Source: Nocardioides sp. zg-1230 (GTDB taxonomy: Bacteria > Actinomycetota > Actinomycetes > Propionibacteriales > Nocardioidaceae). From it: a DNA stretch of 64,000 nt. Shown one piece after another: positions 46,141-54,836 of this stretch (position 1 is the first letter of the stretch; the number at the start of each line of letters is the position of its first letter). A model generated the notes under the pieces. It had not been told where the DNA came from and did no database searches. It saw nothing but the letters and a program-made list of their open reading frames with translations. The stretch is taken from assembly GCF_013155335.1 (NCBI RefSeq), contig NZ_JABJQZ010000002.1:496001-560000 (forward strand), read 5' to 3'. The position numbers and the translations under genes were made by a program.

Positions 46141-47424
46141 TCACATGCGACTGCGTAGCTCAATCAGCCGGTGCACCCTGCGTACGGCCTCGAGATCACC
46201 GGCGCGGAGTAGACGCATGTGTGCAATCCGATGACGCACATGAAGCACCTCCGAGCGAACACGCTGCCACTCGTCGGCGCGCAGACCAAGTACAGGTGCC
46301 ACGGCACACAAGCGCTCGGCAACCGTGATCAAGTCCGCCAATTGCATCCAATCGAGTGGACTGCGTATGCGATCAACCTCGACGGCTGACGCAATCCCGT
46401 CTCGACGCGCAAGTTCAACCAATCCAGCGGCAAACTCGTGCAACCCGTCCGTCTTCCAGGTAGGACCGAACTCTTCCTCCAACCGAACCGCCACCGCGCC
46501 GCGAAGCTGACGTTCCAGGGTGAACAGTTCCGATGCTACCCGGATCCAGGAGTCCGGCGCCTTAGTACAGCGGGCGACGGCGTCAGCCAACGAGTCAATC
46601 CAAATCTGACGATTTTCGAACGGTAGAATTTGGAGAAGATCACGGTCGCCCATACGAACTAACCCACTACCGATCAAGCTGGCCAGGATTGCTTCGTTCG
46701 GGACCTCTTCTGGCGAGATGTGTTCTAGGCAGGATTCGAACACCCACGAATCCATCAAACTGAGGAGGTCGGGGCCGAGCTGATCCCATGCCCGGCTAGC
46801 AACTTCTTTCTCTGCAGCCGCGGCAGCCCGACGCTTTTCGTTCGCGCCCCCAGCGAGCGAGTCCACAGCCGCAAATTCCTCTAGAAGCGCGCGCGAACCA
46901 CCAGCGAACCGGACCACGCGCTCTGCCGTGGCCTCATCTTCAACGAGCGGGAGCACGCATGCCTTCGCGAACTCGTCACTCACAAGGCGTAAGCGCACCG
47001 TCTCGGCATCTGCCAACAAGGAGCTCGCGGCCAGAACGGGGAATCGGGATAGCGGATAGTCCGACATGAACCAGATGCTTGCCCCACGGCCACGTGCATC
47101 GGACAGTCTCTCGCGAAGTTCGGAGAGTGCGTCCTCGATCAACCGATGGCCGTGCGAGGGGTCACCTGGGCTGACGATCGCGATCTCGGCCGCATTCGCG
47201 GTTGCCGCCCAGGCGCGCAGGGCGGGATCCGACAGGTCGAAGTAAGTGGTCTCGGCCGTCGGATCCACGCTCCATAGGGCATCTAGAAAGTCACGCGTTT
47301 GATGAACTGCTGCTACGTGGGTGAACGCTAATGAACCACTTCGAGCGAAGAAGCTCGACAACTCTGGGTACCAGTCCTTCGCAGAAGGGCTCACAACACT
47401 CGCGCCTGGTGCAGGACTTGGCAC
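46141..47424 (-). CDS. Accessory protein with C-terminal HEPN-type RX4H motif
   Basis: A 427-residue protein of unrecognised family. Residues 30-200 look like a degenerate NTPase-like sheet (AAEIAIVSPGDPSHGHRLIEDAL; FAGGSRALLEEFA), the middle is helical, and the C-terminal ~100 residues read as a Swt1/HEPN-like bundle with VRHRIAHMR, matching the R-X4-H RNase motif. No signal peptide. Its first 34 bases overlap the upstream ATPase gene, so the two form a unit. A toxin-like RNase effector controlled by the ATPase is my inference. Confidence 0.65.
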   Translation of the reverse strand: MPSPAPGASVVSPSAKDWYPELSSFFARSGSLAFTHVAAVHQTRDFLDALWSVDPTAETTYFDLSDPALRAWAATANAAEIAIVSPGDPSHGHRLIEDALSELRERLSDARGRGASIWFMSDYPLSRFPVLAASSLLADAETVRLRLVSDEFAKACVLPLVEDEATAERVVRFAGGSRALLEEFAAVDSLAGGANEKRRAAAAAEKEVASRAWDQLGPDLLSLMDSWVFESCLEHISPEEVPNEAILASLIGSGLVRMGDRDLLQILPFENRQIWIDSLADAVARCTKAPDSWIRVASELFTLERQLRGAVAVRLEEEFGPTWKTDGLHEFAAGLVELARRDGIASAVEVDRIRSPLDWMQLADLITVAERLCAVAPVLGLRADEWQRVRSEVLHVRHRIAHMRLLRAGDLEAVRRVHRLIELRSRM

Positions 47425-48956
47425 AACGATCCGAAACTGAGGTCCCCAGCAGGCGCCTCTGCAACCAAAGCGAGATCTATCAAACGGCCCATCTCGATCG
47501 GGTACTCGGCCTCCAAGCTCTCGAGGCTGGCGTCACCTGCTGCCGCAAGTCGCAGCAGGCTTGCTTCGGTCGGGTAGTGGCGTTCGAACGAACCGAACAT
47601 TTGTGCAAGACGCTCGGCTACGCCGCGGCGCCACCGCTTCTTCACCGCTTCGACATTGTCGCTGCTGACCAACATCGGGAACGTATCCTGCGAGAGAGTG
47701 TCAACAACGGTGGCAGCTAGGGTTCGGTGCAAAAAGACATCCCCAAGACAGATCTCATACATGGTGTCGAGTGCGTCCGAGGACCATTGAACGCCCATAC
47801 GGCGACCTACGTCGGTGGTAAGTCCGTCCACCTCGATTCGAGAGAGCGGCTCGAGATAGTAGGAGCGCGCCCAGTTGAACAGCGGATTCTCCACTCCGAA
47901 TAACTGGCCCCGGTGAATGATGGCGCTGGTGATTCCTGAGATCACTACATTGAAGTTGGAGTGTTCTTGTACCAGCGATCGAAGCGCTCCTAGCGCTTCG
48001 GGAACTTCTGGTCGGGCGTCATGGCGGAGGGTCTCTGCATCACCGACTAGCGACTCAATTTCATCCAGCGCTAAAACGACTTGGATTCCGCGTTTTTGGC
48101 AGTCATTGAGACTGATCGCGAGCGCGCGCTTGAGGTCGCCCACCGAGGCTTCTAAGCCAAGGTCGTTTAGGTCTCCCCTCCGAACCTGCTTTGCACGGAA
48201 TCCCTCAAGGAGACCTTGGCGCAGTTCTTGAACGAGCTCCACCCTCAGGCGCCCGCTCTGCTGGGGCAAACTCTCAAGGTCGCGCAAGACAAAAATGCGC
48301 TTGTCGTTACCGCTTACGAAGCGTTGGCCCAGCTCTTTGACGAGGGACGTCTTCCCAGTTTTACGAAGTCCGAAGACGCCGCAGACCTTTCCCTGCCGTA
48401 ATTCTTCCTGCAGGTTCGTCAACTCCGTGCGCCGACCGAAGAAGTCTGCTCCCGTGACGGGGAGTGTCTCGTCATACAAGTTGCGACTTGCGAGCTTGCG
48501 CTGCATCTCCGCGATAAGAGTTCGTGCGATGGCGTCAGGCGTACTCCGGTGGGGTAGGTGAATGCCTAGCGTTGGCTCGCTTTGTGCCCACGCGTGCAAC
48601 TTCGCCGCGGCATGGGGGTCACTGCTGGCGACCAGGATGAAGTGGTCTTCGCACGAGAAGGTTCGGGGCAGCTCGTCGCGGCGCTTCTTTGCGGACCCCA
48701 GGATGGCTGGTTGTAATTCGTGCGTCGGCGAATACATGACCATGACGTCACGAGTGAGTCCGAATCTGCCGGCGAGCGCCTCACCGGTGTTCAGGAGAAG
48801 CACCCATGTGCCATCTGCGTACTTACGGATGAAGCGAATCTCAGCGCCGAGCAGCCTGAACGCCTGGCGATGCTCAACCACTGCCGGGATCTTCTCGCGC
48901 ATCCTGGCAAACTCGTTCGAGAGTTCGCCATCCACAAAGGGTCCCGGGTCGGTCAC
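47391..48956 (-). CDS. AAA/STAND-type ATPase of a two-gene accessory unit
   Basis: A 521-residue protein. The N-terminal ~165 residues are a separate domain (VMVMYSPTHELQPAILG; ILVASSDPHAAAKLHAWAQ). The ATPase core has Walker A GLRKTGKTSLVKEL and Walker B IQVVLALDEIESL, preceded by the FFGRRTELTNLQEEL segment typical of STAND/MalT-like NTPases. A winged-helix-like C-terminus follows. GC and codon use are lower than in the left part of the window. Probably senses a trigger and controls the HEPN-motif partner. Confidence 0.75.
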   Translation of the reverse strand: MTDPGPFVDGELSNEFARMREKIPAVVEHRQAFRLLGAEIRFIRKYADGTWVLLLNTGEALAGRFGLTRDVMVMYSPTHELQPAILGSAKKRRDELPRTFSCEDHFILVASSDPHAAAKLHAWAQSEPTLGIHLPHRSTPDAIARTLIAEMQRKLASRNLYDETLPVTGADFFGRRTELTNLQEELRQGKVCGVFGLRKTGKTSLVKELGQRFVSGNDKRIFVLRDLESLPQQSGRLRVELVQELRQGLLEGFRAKQVRRGDLNDLGLEASVGDLKRALAISLNDCQKRGIQVVLALDEIESLVGDAETLRHDARPEVPEALGALRSLVQEHSNFNVVISGITSAIIHRGQLFGVENPLFNWARSYYLEPLSRIEVDGLTTDVGRRMGVQWSSDALDTMYEICLGDVFLHRTLAATVVDTLSQDTFPMLVSSDNVEAVKKRWRRGVAERLAQMFGSFERHYPTEASLLRLAAAGDASLESLEAEYPIEMGRLIDLALVAEAPAGDLSFGSLCQVLHQARVL

Positions 48957-49169
48957 CTCTTGTATCTATCATCCCTGTCGCCCGATGAGGCGGTTTCAGG
49001 ACATGTTGGCGGCCAGACTCGCGAGCCGTTCAAGCTTCGAGGACGTCACCTCAGGGCGTCGTCACCTCGGTCGCCTCGACCTCAAAACGCTCTACCGCGG
49101 CGGGCCTGCAGCCCTTTCGGCACGTCCACATCCAGCCGCTTGTGCCTGTGCGACGCGATGACTATGCGC

Positions 49170-49695
49170 TCACTTCGCCCCTTCAGGGTCAGCGTCGAGG
49201 TACGCGAGTCTCGGGCCTAACAGCCTGGTCGATGTTTCGAGACGGCTCAGGCCCATACGGGCGTGCCCATTGCTGCCGAACTTCCCAGCGGCGTGAAGCG
49301 CTGCGACCAGGGGACCGTTGAAGACCACCTCATGCTGTGTGCCACGCTTCCTCGAGAGCTTCAGCACAATGAGGGCTGCGGTGGCGCGGTTCGACGTCTG
49401 ACGTATGGCAACGCTGCTCGAACCGTACGTCGCTTTGATCTCGACCTTTCGTCCGTCGCCGGCGACGCGTCATGTCCGGTGGACGACGCCGGGACAAACG
49501 TGATGTCGAAAAGGGCCTCAGCGCCCGCCTCGCCGATGGAACCGACGAGGTGGCCGTTCAGCGGAAACTTCCGTCCCGCGTGCATGGCATCAAGTCGTCG
49601 ACAACTGAGTGAAGTTGCTCAACCAGCAGCGCCGTTTGAACGGACCGCTCTGCGTGGTTAACTCGGCCGCACTGTCCCACGCCCGGTGCTGTCAT
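49170..49695 (-). pseudogene. DUF6998-like nuclease-fold gene with two single-base deletions
   Basis: Three minus-strand frames join into one protein. MTAPGVG...VEQLHSVVDDLM is followed, after a shift near 49587, by HAGRKFPLNGHLVGSIGEAGAEALFD and GHDA; after a second shift near 49468 comes GDGRKVEIKATYGSS onward to DADPEGAK. Adding one base at each point gives 176 codons. The GHLVGSIGE, HDA and VEIKA motifs fit DUF6998, with a PD-(D/E)XK-like active site. Either a decayed gene or two sequencing errors. Confidence 0.68.
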
Positions 49696-50036
49696 GGGTT
49701 GATGATCCCGGACTCCCGGCGGGGATATGCGACGAGCTTCGGTCAGCGACGGCGGCCGGCCTGGCTCCAACAGGTCAGCCGAGCGAATCGGCCATTGGCG
49801 GACCTACCCCGCCCGCCGCGAGGTCGTCGCCGGTTCGGACCTCGGGGACGCCGTCGGGGCGAATGCGGTGACGCTGCCCCGGTGTCGGCCCCAATCGCCG
49901 GACTAGGTCGACGGTGGCCTCGGCCATCGCTGGAGGCGGACTGTCCGGCGACTAGACGAGGTGGTTGAATCACCTGACGACGTGCTGGCGGCGATGCCCC
50001 GGGCAAGACCGATACGACTGGTCGGCATCCCGCCTC
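49696..50036. other. 341-base gap without a convincing gene
   Basis: Short open frames occur on both strands but none has family resemblance or a ribosome site. A weak partial match to the island's intergenic motif (GGCATCCCGCCTCCTAG) lies at its right end. Confidence 0.4.
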
Positions 50037-51161
50037 CTAGCGGTGGGCGGTTGTCGATCCGTACTCGGTCACGACCCACGCGTCATCGCCGATGGCGGAG
50101 CAGGTTCCGACGACGGCGCCCGGGCGCTCCTTCCGTCTGCTGACTTTCACACCGGCACGGCTTAGGTCGCCTAGTGTGCCGCTCTCGATTGTCTCCGTCG
50201 GAGTAGCCGTGGCGCCGGCCACGTACAGCGTGTGGCCGCGGCTCACGATTCGAGCGATATCCGCCTCAGTTGGAAGCGAATCGACTTGCGCCGTGTACGG
50301 GGCTGCCGCCACCACGCAATCGGCCGCGGTCAAACGGTTCCAAATGTCTTCGTGGTCGCCGTTCTGGCTTCCGTGGTGGCCCAACTTGACGAAGGTCGCG
50401 GGATTCCCGTGTAGAGGGAGCAGAGCGCCGCCCCAGCCGCGGTCCTGTGATCCAATGCGATCATCGTGCTCCAAGTCCCCGCACAGCAATATGGCCCGGT
50501 CGCCAACTTGTAGGTGGATGGCGGCGCTAGCTCGGTTGAGTAGCGGTCTCGGGAGGGTTTGCGGCGCGTTCCCCGCGAGGATGGGAGCTACCTGAGCGGT
50601 GAACTCGGTGATCGTGTCCTCGCAAGGCGCCATGCCGTATGTGGTCGGCGTGAGCGATCCCCCCTGCAGATTGCGTAGTAGCGACTGGTCCCTTCGACAA
50701 CGTTCGAGGACCCGTCCACCGGTACCGGGCGGATCGATCAGAGCGAGGAGGGTCCGCAACTCTCGAACGCCTGCGTCGCCGCCTTTCCCGGGGCGGTCGG
50801 CCAGTCTGAGATGCGCCAGGAACTCGCGGGCGGCCATAGCTCCGGACAAGACGAGTCGGGCGTCCCGGGCGGTTTCGGCGAAGAGTCGTGATGCTCCCCG
50901 GACATGGTCGATGTCGAAGTGGGAGATGACCAAGGCGACGACTCGATCCATCCCGACACCGATCGAATCCAGGTAGTGCAGAGCTGCTGGGACCACCAAC
51001 CCGTCTCCGTCACGCATATTGAAACTGTCGACGACGATCCATCGGTCTTCTCCGATGTGGACGACGATGGACTCGCCGACGCCTCTCCCGAGGACCGCGA
51101 CCTGGACTTCGTCTTCGGCTGGCCTTGTCCCTGCCGTCAGGCCGGAGAATGCGCTATCCAA
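50037..51161 (-). CDS. MBL-fold hydrolase (ComEC-like competence/defence type)
   Basis: A 374-residue metallo-beta-lactamase-fold protein. Metal motif ISHFDIDHVRGA (HXDXDH), then CGDLEHDDRIG, and the late LGHHGSQNGD His. The N-terminus (VQVAVLGRGVGESIVVHIGEDRWIVVDSF) matches stand-alone MBL proteins found in accessory islands. Its start overlaps the NERD gene by eight bases. A phosphodiesterase or nuclease role is likely but the substrate is unknown. Confidence 0.82.
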   Translation of the reverse strand: MDSAFSGLTAGTRPAEDEVQVAVLGRGVGESIVVHIGEDRWIVVDSFNMRDGDGLVVPAALHYLDSIGVGMDRVVALVISHFDIDHVRGASRLFAETARDARLVLSGAMAAREFLAHLRLADRPGKGGDAGVRELRTLLALIDPPGTGGRVLERCRRDQSLLRNLQGGSLTPTTYGMAPCEDTITEFTAQVAPILAGNAPQTLPRPLLNRASAAIHLQVGDRAILLCGDLEHDDRIGSQDRGWGGALLPLHGNPATFVKLGHHGSQNGDHEDIWNRLTAADCVVAAAPYTAQVDSLPTEADIARIVSRGHTLYVAGATATPTETIESGTLGDLSRAGVKVSRRKERPGAVVGTCSAIGDDAWVVTEYGSTTAHR

Positions 51162-52089
51162 GGCTGGTGTCGCTGTCGTCGACGGTTGCCAGAATCGAGT
51201 CTGCCCAGTCGAATGCGGCGTTCACCTCGTCGTCGGACACTGCCAGCGGGGGCATCACCGTGAGCGTCGGGCCTCTGCTCCCATCCAGCCCGGCACCCAG
51301 GTCGAGCAATGCCGGTGCGCCGACCTCGAGCTCGTCGAGGACGAACTCGCGTGGGACCGTCAGCATGAGCTCCTCGCCGGTGTCGGGGTCTCTGGCCTCG
51401 ACCAGAACAACGGCTTCCGAATTCTCGACGATGTACACAACGAGCGTTCCTCCGGCGGAGTCGTCGACGTTAGGGCGGCGCTCGGCGGTCGATTCATCCA
51501 GGGCCTGCTCGGTTTGGTCTCCGGCGTCGTCGTCGAGCGCGGGATCCGGCTGTGGTCGCGGCTTACCGGGATATAGGAAGCCGGCCACCTCGTCGCGAAT
51601 CTGGCTGAGAGCGGTTGTGGCCGCATCCGCTGCCCGTAGCGCTGTAGCGGCATCTCGGAGGAGCAGCACAGTCGAGTTGTCTTCTGTCCTGCCTGAGACG
51701 GTGAACGAGGCCTCGGGGTGCGACAGCAGCAGCCTGGGGACCACCAGCCGCGCTTCGTCGGCAGCGGCGTTGAATCCACCTATAGACCGACGCAGCAACG
51801 CCGAGACGCGACGCGCGACCTGGCTATTGCGGTCCACAGGGCTGATTCGCCTCTGCCCGTTTACACGCCAGTGATCGCCGGCGATTTCGACGACGGGTCC
51901 CCAGTGTTTGATCTCGATGACGAAGATCCGGTTCGAGCCAATGATTAGGAGGTCGACGTCGTCACGTTCGCGGGTCGGGAGCTGGCACCCTGCGATCAGC
52001 GTCCAGGCGTCGGGTAGGTCCTGAGACAGCGCTTCGGCCGCTTCTTGTTCGCCAGGCCCCTTGTAGGCGACAACCGCGAGATCAGCCAC
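51154..52089 (-). CDS. NERD nuclease-related domain protein
   Basis: A 311-residue protein. The N-terminal NERD domain (about 5-120) carries the PD-(D/E)XK-like pattern DDVDLLIIGSNRIFVIEIKHWG, so DNA or RNA cleavage is plausible. An acidic linker (about 170-210) and a beta-rich C-terminal domain (VYIVENSEAVVLVEARDPDTGEELMLTV) follow. I chose GTG 52089, which has GGGAGG nine bases upstream; a GTG at 52149 has none. Forms an overlapping pair with the MBL gene. Confidence 0.8.
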   Translation of the reverse strand: MADLAVVAYKGPGEQEAAEALSQDLPDAWTLIAGCQLPTRERDDVDLLIIGSNRIFVIEIKHWGPVVEIAGDHWRVNGQRRISPVDRNSQVARRVSALLRRSIGGFNAAADEARLVVPRLLLSHPEASFTVSGRTEDNSTVLLLRDAATALRAADAATTALSQIRDEVAGFLYPGKPRPQPDPALDDDAGDQTEQALDESTAERRPNVDDSAGGTLVVYIVENSEAVVLVEARDPDTGEELMLTVPREFVLDELEVGAPALLDLGAGLDGSRGPTLTVMPPLAVSDDEVNAAFDWADSILATVDDSDTSLG

Positions 52090-52780
52090 GAATTCGAACC
52101 TCCCGGGATGCGTCTGGGGCACCCGCCCGAGTCGAGGCTTCGTCGGCACGAGTCGCGCTCACGCCGGACCGCTCGGTTGCTTCGTTGGCTTGCCGTGCGA
52201 CGGATGGAGCGTCACTTTCCGATCCCAACGTTACACCTGGTGAACGTCGAGGGGGTCGTATAAGCCCTCGCGCGCTAGGTGGCGACCTTGCCGGCGACAG
52301 GTGGGTAGGCCGGTCCTGCTCCGTTATTGAGCGGACCGTCGCGTTGCCGTCCAACCGGTTGCCACGCTGCGGGCTCCGTCCGGCCATGCCGCAGACAGTG
52401 CGCGTAGGAGGCACGTCTTTCCGCCGCGTGCCGGTGTAGCTCGACCTGACCGCTTGGGCCTTGCTGCGAACGACTAGCGCGGTTGATCGAGGCCGGTGAC
52501 TATCTCCTCACGCGCAAAGCGTGCCGATGAGGAGGTTGCGGGCACAGAGCAGCGCGCTAAGCGCTCGATATCCTGACCGTCCATCTCGAGAAGGGCCGGC
52601 ACGCAGCCGATGTTCGCCGGTCTCGTGGCGGCAGCACGCCCTTCGTCCGGCGAGACTGGTGGAAAACCGTACTAGTGTCAGCGGGTGGCACGCAGGCTCG
52701 CGGATCCGCCGAGTAGCGCACCTCGAACCCTTCTCCCTCGGCTTCGAACCACGCGCCACGACAAGTAGTCGACTCGTAAG
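52090..52780. other. 691-base gap without a convincing gene
   Basis: Holds the first clear copy of the intergenic motif (52411-52430) and a hairpin CTCCTCA...TGAGGAG near 52505-52535. Open frames on both strands lack any resemblance to known proteins. It must contain the promoter for the minus-strand NERD gene and for the plus-strand gene at 52781. Confidence 0.45.
52411..52430 (+). repeat. Intergenic array motif, copy 1
   Basis: GCACGTCTTTCCGCCGCGTG. Between the NERD gene and the membrane-protein/CapD-like cassette. Confidence 0.75.
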
Positions 52781-53188
52781 GTGGTCAGGGTGACGAAAGT
52801 GACCGACTGGGACTCGGAGGTCTTTGCAGCTTTGTTGCCACTGGCGCTGGGTGGCTTCGCCCTTTGGGTAATGCAGGGGGACGGTTGGTGGGCCGCAGTG
52901 GTGAAGTGGGTATCCGAGGGCACTCTCATGGTCCCGGCAGTGCTCCTCTGCTTCGCCATGCTGCGGCGGTCCCACCACTTTGAGAGTCAGCGGGCACGTA
53001 AGATCTGGAACACAGTTTTGGTAGTAGCGACCGGTGCGGTATTGGTGATCTTCGTTGGGTCAGTGCAACCAGGGCAGAGGGCCCACACGCAGACTGCGTT
53101 CGCCGCGTACAACGCCGTTCTTTACGCCGTGGTAGTTGGGTTCTGCGTTACCGTGGCGAAGACCAAGGTCAATGAGGTCGACGCATGA
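52781..53188 (+). CDS. Multi-TM hypothetical membrane protein
   Basis: A 135-residue protein with about four hydrophobic segments (roughly 14-32, 36-60, 76-96, 105-128) and no recognised family. A GTG three codons in (52790) is an alternative start. Its stop overlaps the start of the CapD-like gene (ATGA), so the two act together. It could supply the membrane part that CapD/WbpM-type enzymes usually carry in one chain (inference). Confidence 0.65.
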   Translation: MVRVTKVTDWDSEVFAALLPLALGGFALWVMQGDGWWAAVVKWVSEGTLMVPAVLLCFAMLRRSHHFESQRARKIWNTVLVVATGAVLVIFVGSVQPGQRAHTQTAFAAYNAVLYAVVVGFCVTVAKTKVNEVDA

Positions 53189-54384
53189 CCACGTTGCTGA
53201 TATCTGCTGGAATCGCTCTATTCGGCGTATTGGGCGCTGTCCTTCTTACGGTCGCTGCGCGCGAGGAGCGTGCAACGCGCGAAGGGGCGGCGGCTCCGAC
53301 GGTGGGCAGTTCCGAGGCCAGAAACACCCACATCGGCGGCCAGAGAGTCCCAAGCGGCGCTTGGACGATGGAAGACGCCCGCCTGGTCGAGATGGCCGAC
53401 GCCCTGGGGCGTCAGGTGTCTACCGGCAGCAATGACATCGCCGGCTATCTGACCGGCAAGCGTGTCCTCGTCACCGGAGCGGGCGGGTCGGTCGGTGCGG
53501 AGCTGGCACGTCAGATTAATCGTTCCAGCCCGGGAAGCTTGATCTTGCTTGACCGCGACGAGTCTGGCCTGCGCGACGTGCAGCTCTCCATCTACGGCCA
53601 CGGTCTGCTAGACAGCCCCGACACCGTCCTGGTGGATATCCGCGACCAGGCCGCGCTTGCGCGGGTTTTCGCCGAGCACAAGCCCGAGATCGTGTTCCAC
53701 GCGGCAGCGCTCACGCATCTGCCGATGCTCGAGCGATTCCCCGACGAGGGTTGGAAGACAAACATCCTGGGCACCTTGAACCTGCTTCGGCTCAGCGCGC
53801 GGCACGGCGTGGAGCACTTCGTCAACATCTCAACCGACGAGGCGGCCAACCCGTCCAGCGTGCTCGGCACGACAAAGCGGATCGCGGAGCAGTTGACGGC
53901 GTGGCAGGGCGAGCATATCAAATCAAGGCACTACGTCAGCGTCCGCTTCGGTAACGTGCTGGGCTCTCGCGGCTCGGTGCTGAACACCTTCAACGCCCAG
54001 ATCAAGGCCGGAGGGCCGATCACCGTCACCCACCCCGATGTCACGCGCTACTTCATGACCATCCAGGAGGTCTGCCAGCTAGTCCTGCAGGCGGGAGCGA
54101 TGGGAGGCTTGGGTGCCGTCATGGTGCTGGACATGGGGGAGCCGGTGAGAATCCTGGACGTCGCCAAGCGAATGATCGCCCTTTCCGGCGCAACCGGGGT
54201 CGACATCGTCTTCACCGGTCTCCGTCCGGGCGAAAAGCTCCACGAGACGCACCTCGCCGACGACGAGCACGCAACTAGGACCGACCACCCCAAGATTATG
54301 AGCGTCACCGTGCCGCCACTCGACCCTACTGACCTCACCGACCTAGCAGCAGGTCGTCTCTCGCACGGAGTGTCCGGGGCTTAG
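53185..54384 (+). CDS. CapD/FlaA1-like nucleotide-sugar 4,6-dehydratase, membrane anchored
   Basis: A 399-residue protein. One N-terminal TM (LLISAGIALFGVLGAVLLTVA), an 65-residue linker, then a Polysacc_synt_2-type Rossmann domain: VLVTGAGGSVGAELARQI, DIRDQAALARVF, HAAALTHLPMLE, NISTDEAANPSSVLGTTKRIAEQL, RFGNVLGSRGSVLNTF, GGPITVTHPDVTRYFMTIQE, GLRPGEKLHE. Relatives act on UDP-GlcNAc for surface sugars. The usual M/Y-x3-K is Leu-x3-K here. Surface glycan change could alter phage adsorption. Confidence 0.85.
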   Translation: MTTLLISAGIALFGVLGAVLLTVAAREERATREGAAAPTVGSSEARNTHIGGQRVPSGAWTMEDARLVEMADALGRQVSTGSNDIAGYLTGKRVLVTGAGGSVGAELARQINRSSPGSLILLDRDESGLRDVQLSIYGHGLLDSPDTVLVDIRDQAALARVFAEHKPEIVFHAAALTHLPMLERFPDEGWKTNILGTLNLLRLSARHGVEHFVNISTDEAANPSSVLGTTKRIAEQLTAWQGEHIKSRHYVSVRFGNVLGSRGSVLNTFNAQIKAGGPITVTHPDVTRYFMTIQEVCQLVLQAGAMGGLGAVMVLDMGEPVRILDVAKRMIALSGATGVDIVFTGLRPGEKLHETHLADDEHATRTDHPKIMSVTVPPLDPTDLTDLAAGRLSHGVSGA

Positions 54385-54836
54385 CCAGAGACGCCACATG
54401 CGCTTGCCATCGCCGCCCTGCCAACCTCACGTCGGCTTCCGACGCGGACTACAGGTCGACTGGTGAGACCCGGGAGAGCCGAGATCGCGAGGTGGTGGTG
54501 CGACGCGCAGCGGCAACATAGGTGCCGTCCGCGGACACCGCGCGCGGCAGTCGGCACGCGACAGCCGGGTTACGACGATCGCCCCAAACGTGAAGTCGCT
54601 GTGTGCGACCAGACCCATCCGGTCTGCTCGCAGATTAAATTGCCGGCGGGTGCACTGGGCAGCGCTGTGTGCTCTGATCGCCCATCTTGGACCTTTTTAC
54701 GTAGGACTGAGTCCTCACTAGGCCAAGTTGCGACATGCAGCTCAAGCGCTGGCGCATGCGCATCTTTCCGCCGCGATTGCATAGCCGTTTCATCGCAGGC
54801 TCGTTGATGCCGGACACATCGGCGACACTTGCGACA
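54385..54836. other. 452-base gap without a convincing gene
   Basis: Holds motif copy 2 at its right end and a small palindrome AGGACTGAGTCCT near 54702-54714. The two flanking genes converge on it, so no promoter is required. Open frames are short and unrecognisable. Confidence 0.45.
54758..54777 (+). repeat. Intergenic array motif, copy 2
   Basis: GCGCATCTTTCCGCCGCGAT. Between the CapD-like gene and the large membrane/TPR-like gene. Confidence 0.72.

Noticed and set aside
49743..50006. Remnant of an F420 ligase-like protein (VPEVRTGDDLAA on the minus strand)
   Set aside because: Resemblance is limited to about ten residues and the rest is unlike the family; chance cannot be excluded.
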